Shown here: positions 49,934 to 53,409 of the stretch, one piece after another
Numbering within the stretch: the stretch's first letter is position 1
How the letters are laid out: every line of letters starts with the position of its first letter
Assembly: GCA_035288045.1 (NCBI GenBank)
Contig: DATEBA010000058.1
Coordinates: 1-53,409 of the forward strand
DNA from: DATEBA01 sp035288045
GTDB lineage: Bacteria; Actinomycetota; UBA4738; HRBIN12
Reading direction: 5' to 3'
Length of the DNA: 53,409 nt
The notes under the pieces: model-generated
The model's database searches: none
What the model was told of the DNA's origin: nothing
What the model saw: the letters and a program-made list of their open reading frames with translations, nothing else
Position numbers and translations under genes: made by a program

Positions 49934-50986
49934 CTACCTCTTGGAGGTCTCCACGTCGAGGGTCGCGGGGAACAGCTCGATCCAGGTATTGCCGGGAGCG
50001 AGCTCGACCTCCTCTCCTGTCTTGGTCGTGAACGTCGTGATGTCTGTGAGGTCGGCCCGCTGCCACCGCCCGACGATCATCCGTCCGTCGCGGAAGACGT
50101 AGGCCCTGCCGGAGCCGGTGAGGGTCACCTCCGGCGACGGATTGCCGGCCGCGTCGACGATCTCGCCGGCGTGGACCTCGACCACCTGGACGACGACGTT
50201 CGTAGAGGAGACCTGGTCACCAGACTCGAGCACATGGGCTTCATCGCCGTGGGAGCGAAGCCATGCGCCGTCCCTCTTCGACCAGGACCAATACACGTCC
50301 GAGGACCACGAGAAGCTCAGATGGACGCTGCCGACCTTGCGGGCACCCGTCGGCGCGCGCTTCGAGAACGAGGAGACCGGCGCCGGGATCGTGTTCCCTC
50401 CGTCCCCGACCGCGTAGAGGCCCTTCGTCGCGGCGTAGAGGTTGTGCGGGGCGGAGCGGCTCGGGTCACGCTCGAACGCGTCGGGCGCGTTCGTCTCCGT
50501 GAGGTCGATCAGATCGGCCTCGGCGATCGCCTCGCGCACCTTCCTCGCGCCTCCCGAGTGGGCGACAAGCGGATGCCCGTACTGCAGCAGAACGTCCGGG
50601 TCCGTGGTGCGCACGCTGCGGACCGGGCCGACGCGATCGACGTCGTCGCACTGGAAAAGGACGATGAAGCGAGTCAGCCCGCCCTCGACCGGCTCCTCGT
50701 AGACGACGTCGGCACCATCGAGTCCCGCCTGGGGCCGAGCCTCCGGCGCGTTCTCCACTTTCACCGCCAGAACCGGCCGGCCAGGAACGGCGCCGCCTGG
50801 CGCCTGGTGCCCCGTGAGCGGGCACGGCGGCGGCGGCTCCGGCGACGAATCACCGGTTATCGAATCGATGACGTTGCGGATCACCGCCGGCGTGTTCCCG
50901 GTGAGGGCGAGGACCCCGACCCCGGCGAGAATGCTCGCCGCCACGCCCACGCCGATGGTCATCTTTCCGCGGCGCGTGAACGTCAA
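49934..50986 (-). CDS. DUF3048 domain protein (YerB-like), probably exported
   Basis: The 350 residues have an N-terminal membrane anchor or signal segment (IGVGVAASILAGVGVLAL), then DUF3048: RPVLAVKVENAPEARPQAGLDGADVVYEEPVEGGLTRF-type motifs, RVGPVRSVR, VAHSGG and a C-terminal VELAPGNTWIELFP. The start is a TTG supported by AGGAGG 7 nt upstream; an ATG nine codons on is the alternative. Function unknown; no lipobox cysteine is seen at the segment end. Confidence 0.85.
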   Translation of the reverse strand: MTFTRRGKMTIGVGVAASILAGVGVLALTGNTPAVIRNVIDSITGDSSPEPPPPCPLTGHQAPGGAVPGRPVLAVKVENAPEARPQAGLDGADVVYEEPVEGGLTRFIVLFQCDDVDRVGPVRSVRTTDPDVLLQYGHPLVAHSGGARKVREAIAEADLIDLTETNAPDAFERDPSRSAPHNLYAATKGLYAVGDGGNTIPAPVSSFSKRAPTGARKVGSVHLSFSWSSDVYWSWSKRDGAWLRSHGDEAHVLESGDQVSSTNVVVQVVEVHAGEIVDAAGNPSPEVTLTGSGRAYVFRDGRMIVGRWQRADLTDITTFTTKTGEEVELAPGNTWIELFPATLDVETSKR

Positions 50987-51002
50987 GGGGGAACCTCCTG
51001 GG

Positions 51003-51008
51003 ATTGTA
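51003..51008 (-). promoter_or_regulatory. Possible -10 element for the DUF3048 gene
   Basis: Minus strand TACAAT lies 16 nt before the TTG start and just upstream of its AGGAGG. No -35 match is visible. Confidence 0.35.
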
Positions 51009-51055
51009 TCGGGGCTCGCGGGCGACCCGAGGGCCGAGGCCCGATGCTACCCGCG

Positions 51056-51088
51056 GATCGGGCCGGCCTCAACGACCTCCGGCCGATC
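51056..51088 (-). terminator. Hairpin after htpX
   Basis: GGCCGG (51061-51066) pairs with CCGGCC (51079-51084), extended by GATC/GATC with one bulged base and a 12-nt loop. It begins 1-2 nt after the htpX stop. There is no U tract. Confidence 0.5.
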
Positions 51089-51089
51089 G

Positions 51090-51992
51090 TCACATCTCCT
51101 CCAGACGCCGGATCCGATCCTGGATCGGGGGGTGGGTCGAGAACAAACGCTCCAACCGGCCGGTGCGCTCGCCCTCGAAGCGAGAGGGCTGCGAGAGCCA
51201 CAGATGCGCGGTCGCGTTGTTCGCCGAACGCATCGGCGTGGTGCTCGCCGCCATCTTCCGGAGCGCGGCCGCGAGTCCCGGGGGGTACCTAGTGAGGAGC
51301 GCCCCCTGCGCGTCGGCCAGGTACTCCCGCTCCCGCGACACCGCGAATCGGATCACCTGCGCGATGAGCGGTGAGAGCACGAGCAGCGCGATCCCGAGGA
51401 TCGCGAATGCGCCCTCGGCGCCGCCGCCGCGGTCGTCGCCCCGCCGGCCGCGGAACCCTCCCCACCAGAAGGCCCGCAGGAAGAACTCGGACACCAGTAC
51501 GATCGCTCCGACGATCGTCACGACGATCGTGCCGACCAGGATGTCGCGATCGAGTATGTGGGAGAGCTCGTGCGCCATGACCCCCTCGAGCTCGACCCTG
51601 TTCATCGTCTCAAGGAGACCGCGCGTCACCGCGACGTGCGCGCGCTCTGGGCTCCGCCCGGTGGCGAAGGCGTTCGGCGCGCGCTCCGGGATGACCCACA
51701 CCCGCGGCTTCGGGATCCCCGCGGCGATCGACAGACCCTCGACGATGTTGTGCAGGCGCGGCTCGTCCTCGGGTGACACCTCCCGGGCCCTGGCGGCCGC
51801 GAGCACTATGCGGTCGCCGGCGCCGAGGGCGATCCCAGCCTGGATCAGAGCGATCGTCACGGCCACCGCAAGCCCGACCAACGGGTCGATCCACAGATAC
51901 CCGATACCGAAGCCGAGCGCGCCGAGCACGAGGATCGAGCCCAGGATCAGGAGGACCGACTTCCGCTTGTTCGCGGCGATCTGCTCGTACAC
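51090..51992 (-). CDS. htpX: M48-family membrane zinc protease HtpX-like
   Basis: Membrane quality-control protease. The 300 residues have two N-terminal membrane helices, ANAFATGRSPERAHVAV, the zinc motif AHELSHILDRD (HEXXH), two further helices and the third-ligand segment EREYLADAQGA. GTG start. The lemA-htpX pairing is conserved. Confidence 0.94.
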   Translation of the reverse strand: MYEQIAANKRKSVLLILGSILVLGALGFGIGYLWIDPLVGLAVAVTIALIQAGIALGAGDRIVLAAARAREVSPEDEPRLHNIVEGLSIAAGIPKPRVWVIPERAPNAFATGRSPERAHVAVTRGLLETMNRVELEGVMAHELSHILDRDILVGTIVVTIVGAIVLVSEFFLRAFWWGGFRGRRGDDRGGGAEGAFAILGIALLVLSPLIAQVIRFAVSREREYLADAQGALLTRYPPGLAAALRKMAASTTPMRSANNATAHLWLSQPSRFEGERTGRLERLFSTHPPIQDRIRRLEEM

Positions 51993-51995
51993 GGG

Positions 51996-52547
51996 CTACA
52001 GATCAACCTCCACCGGCCCGCGTTCGGGATCCTCAATGTCGAAGAAGGACCGCTCGGTGAAACCGAACACCCCGGCGACGAGGCTCGAGGGGAACGACTG
52101 TACCGAGGTGTTGAACAGCATCACCTGGTCGTTGTAGAACTGCCGCGCGTAGGCGATCTTGGACTCCGTCGCCGTCAGCTCCTCCTGGAGGTCGAGGAAG
52201 TTCGAGCTCGCCCTGAGCTCCGGATACGCCTCCGCCACGGCGATCAGTCGCCGGAGCCCACGCGTGATCGCGTTCTCGGCGTCCGCCTGAGAGGCGACGT
52301 CCGCCGCGTCCAGTCCCTTCGAGCGAGCCTGGGTGACCCTCTCGAACAGCTCGCGCTCGTGGGCCGCGTAGCCCATCACGGTCTCGACGAGGTTCGGAAT
52401 CAGGTCGTATCGGCGACGAAGCTGCACGTCGATCCCCGACCACCCGTTGTCCACGCGGTTCCGGAGCCGGACGAGCCTGTTGAACGCGAGAGCGGCGTAG
52501 AGGACCGCAACGGCGAAGATCCCGACGAGGACCCAGACGGCGGTCAC
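51996..52547 (-). CDS. lemA: LemA family protein
   Basis: The 183-residue protein has an N-terminal membrane helix and the LemA helical bundle: FNRLVRLRNRVDNGWSGIDVQLRRR, DLIPNLVETVMGYAAHE, LQEELTATESKIAYARQFYND and QSFPSSLVAGVFGF. GTG start; ends in TAG 4 nt before htpX. Biochemical role unclear. Confidence 0.94.
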   Translation of the reverse strand: MTAVWVLVGIFAVAVLYAALAFNRLVRLRNRVDNGWSGIDVQLRRRYDLIPNLVETVMGYAAHERELFERVTQARSKGLDAADVASQADAENAITRGLRRLIAVAEAYPELRASSNFLDLQEELTATESKIAYARQFYNDQVMLFNTSVQSFPSSLVAGVFGFTERSFFDIEDPERGPVEVDL

Positions 52548-52571
52548 GGACCGAATCCTAGCAACGGCCGC

Positions 52572-53409
52572 TTAGGCGCCGGTCGCCACTAAGTACAGGG
52601 CCTCCAGGCGCGGAACGATCCGCTCCCAGGAGTACTCGGATGCCCGCGCGCGGCCGGCGTCTGCGAGCCGTTCCGCGAGCCGCCGGTCGCCGAGGATACG
52701 AGCGACGGCCGACGCGAGCGCCACCGGGTCGCCCGGAGGCACGAGCAGGCCCTCGATCCCGTCGCGCACGACCTCGCGGTACCCGGGGACGTCGGTCGCC
52801 ACGACCGGGAGCCCCGCCGCCATGGCCTCGACCAGCACCATCCCGAAGCTCTCCTGCCCGGTCGCCGACGACACGAACGCATCACAGGCCGCGAAATAAG
52901 GCGGCAGGTCGGCGTGGGCGACGGTTCCCAGCATCACCACACGCCGGCGGACGGTGGCCTGCAGGCGGTCGACCGCAGCGCGGTCGCGCCCTTCGCCAGC
53001 GACGACGAACGACAGGTCGGGCAGCTCCCGAGCCAGCAGGTCGAAGGCCCGGACCGCGACCGGGAACGCCTTCTGGCGGTCGAGGCGGTTCACCCAGAGG
53101 AGCCGTCGGCCTTCCGGTAGCCCCTCCGCAGCGCGGGCTTGCTCGAACGGCTCGACGGCCACGCCGTTCGGAACGATCTCCACGTCTCCGGGGAAGGCTC
53201 GCGCGACGAAGCTCGCGGCGGCCGCCGACACCGCCACGCGCACCCGGATCCGCCTCCATACACGGCGAAGGGCCGGCGCCGCCGCGGAGAGCAGCCGGGA
53301 GCGGTGCAGGTACGCGTGGAATGTTGCCACGACCGGGACCTGTGCGGCCTCGACCGCGAGCATCGAGGTGCTGGGCGTCAGCGGCTCGTGCGCGTGGACC
53401 AACTCAGGC
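52572..53409 (-). CDS. GT4 glycosyltransferase (PimA-like), N-terminus cut by window edge
   Basis: The frame is open to the right edge, giving about 278 residues of the C-terminal part. Visible are the PimA-type VHAHEPLTPSTSMLA and VATFHAYLHRSR, then VPNGVAVEPF, LWVNRLDRQKAFPVAVRAF, VVAGEGRDR, and the GT-B donor motif SSATGQESFGMVLVEAMAAGLPVVATD with the Glu pair. It resembles phosphatidylinositol alpha-mannosyltransferases, but the acceptor cannot be proved from this part. Its start lies outside. Confidence 0.85.
   Translation of the reverse strand, partial: PELVHAHEPLTPSTSMLAVEAAQVPVVATFHAYLHRSRLLSAAAPALRRVWRRIRVRVAVSAAAASFVARAFPGDVEIVPNGVAVEPFEQARAAEGLPEGRRLLWVNRLDRQKAFPVAVRAFDLLARELPDLSFVVAGEGRDRAAVDRLQATVRRRVVMLGTVAHADLPPYFAACDAFVSSATGQESFGMVLVEAMAAGLPVVATDVPGYREVVRDGIEGLLVPPGDPVALASAVARILGDRRLAERLADAGRARASEYSWERIVPRLEALYLVATGA

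Overview
This window is a high-GC bacterial chromosome segment, almost certainly from an Actinomycetota (actinobacterial) lineage that does not look like a well-known genus. The evidence is the order of conserved genes: relA-dtd-hydrolase-hisS-aspS-rarA-DUF948-alaS-ruvX-mltG-aroE, aroC-aroK-aroB-aroQ-pepQ-efp-nusB-pyrR-pyrB-pyrC-carA-carB, and pdxS-pdxT-yebC-ruvC-ruvA-ruvB-yajC-secD-secF-apt. GTG and TTG starts are frequent, and a 13E12-type DUF222/HNH gene and a PimA-like glycosyltransferase are present. Nearly every gene lies on the minus strand. Many neighbours overlap by 4 nt (ATGA, GTGA or TTGA), so translation is probably coupled. Transcription of the main blocks runs from high to low coordinates.

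Layout, low to high coordinates. 1-7036: pyrimidine operon (carB partial at the left edge, carA, pyrC, pyrB, pyrR) behind a promoter and a PyrR-binding RNA hairpin; pyrB carries an in-frame amber codon. 7208-7429: tatA, the only intact plus-strand gene. 7426-12597: nusB, efp, pepQ and shikimate genes aroQ, aroB, aroK, aroC. 12719-26255: a type IV pilus locus, placed between aroC and aroE. It holds pilP-like, pilO, pilN, pilM, a small helix-turn-helix regulator with an unusual operator region, pilD, three minor prepilins (one carrying PKD, Ig-like and Fn3-like modules), two major-type pilins, pilC, pilT, pilB and a Roadblock/LC7-like protein. No secretin gene is present, as expected for a monoderm pilus. 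26382-30137: aroE, mltG and ruvX, split by a decayed plus-strand DUF222/HNH gene (28468-29734) behind a LexA-box promoter.

30134-41755: alaS, small membrane proteins, rarA, aspS, hisS, a metallo-hydrolase, dtd, relA, apt. 41752-45453: secF, secD, an HD-domain protein, yajC. 45515-47603: ruvB, ruvA, ruvC behind a second LexA box at the ruvC start. 47648-50986: yebC, pdxT, pdxS, DUF3048 protein. 51090-53409: htpX, lemA and a partial glycosyltransferase cut by the right edge.

Most of the window is housekeeping. The points that deserve attention are: five perfectly phased 9-bp repeats directly upstream of the pilus-locus regulator, next to a promoter and two palindromes; the modular PilV-like minor pilin; the structured leader of the major pilin; the SOS promoter of the decayed HNH gene; and the amber codon in pyrB. 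I saw no tRNA, rRNA, CRISPR array or intact insertion sequence.
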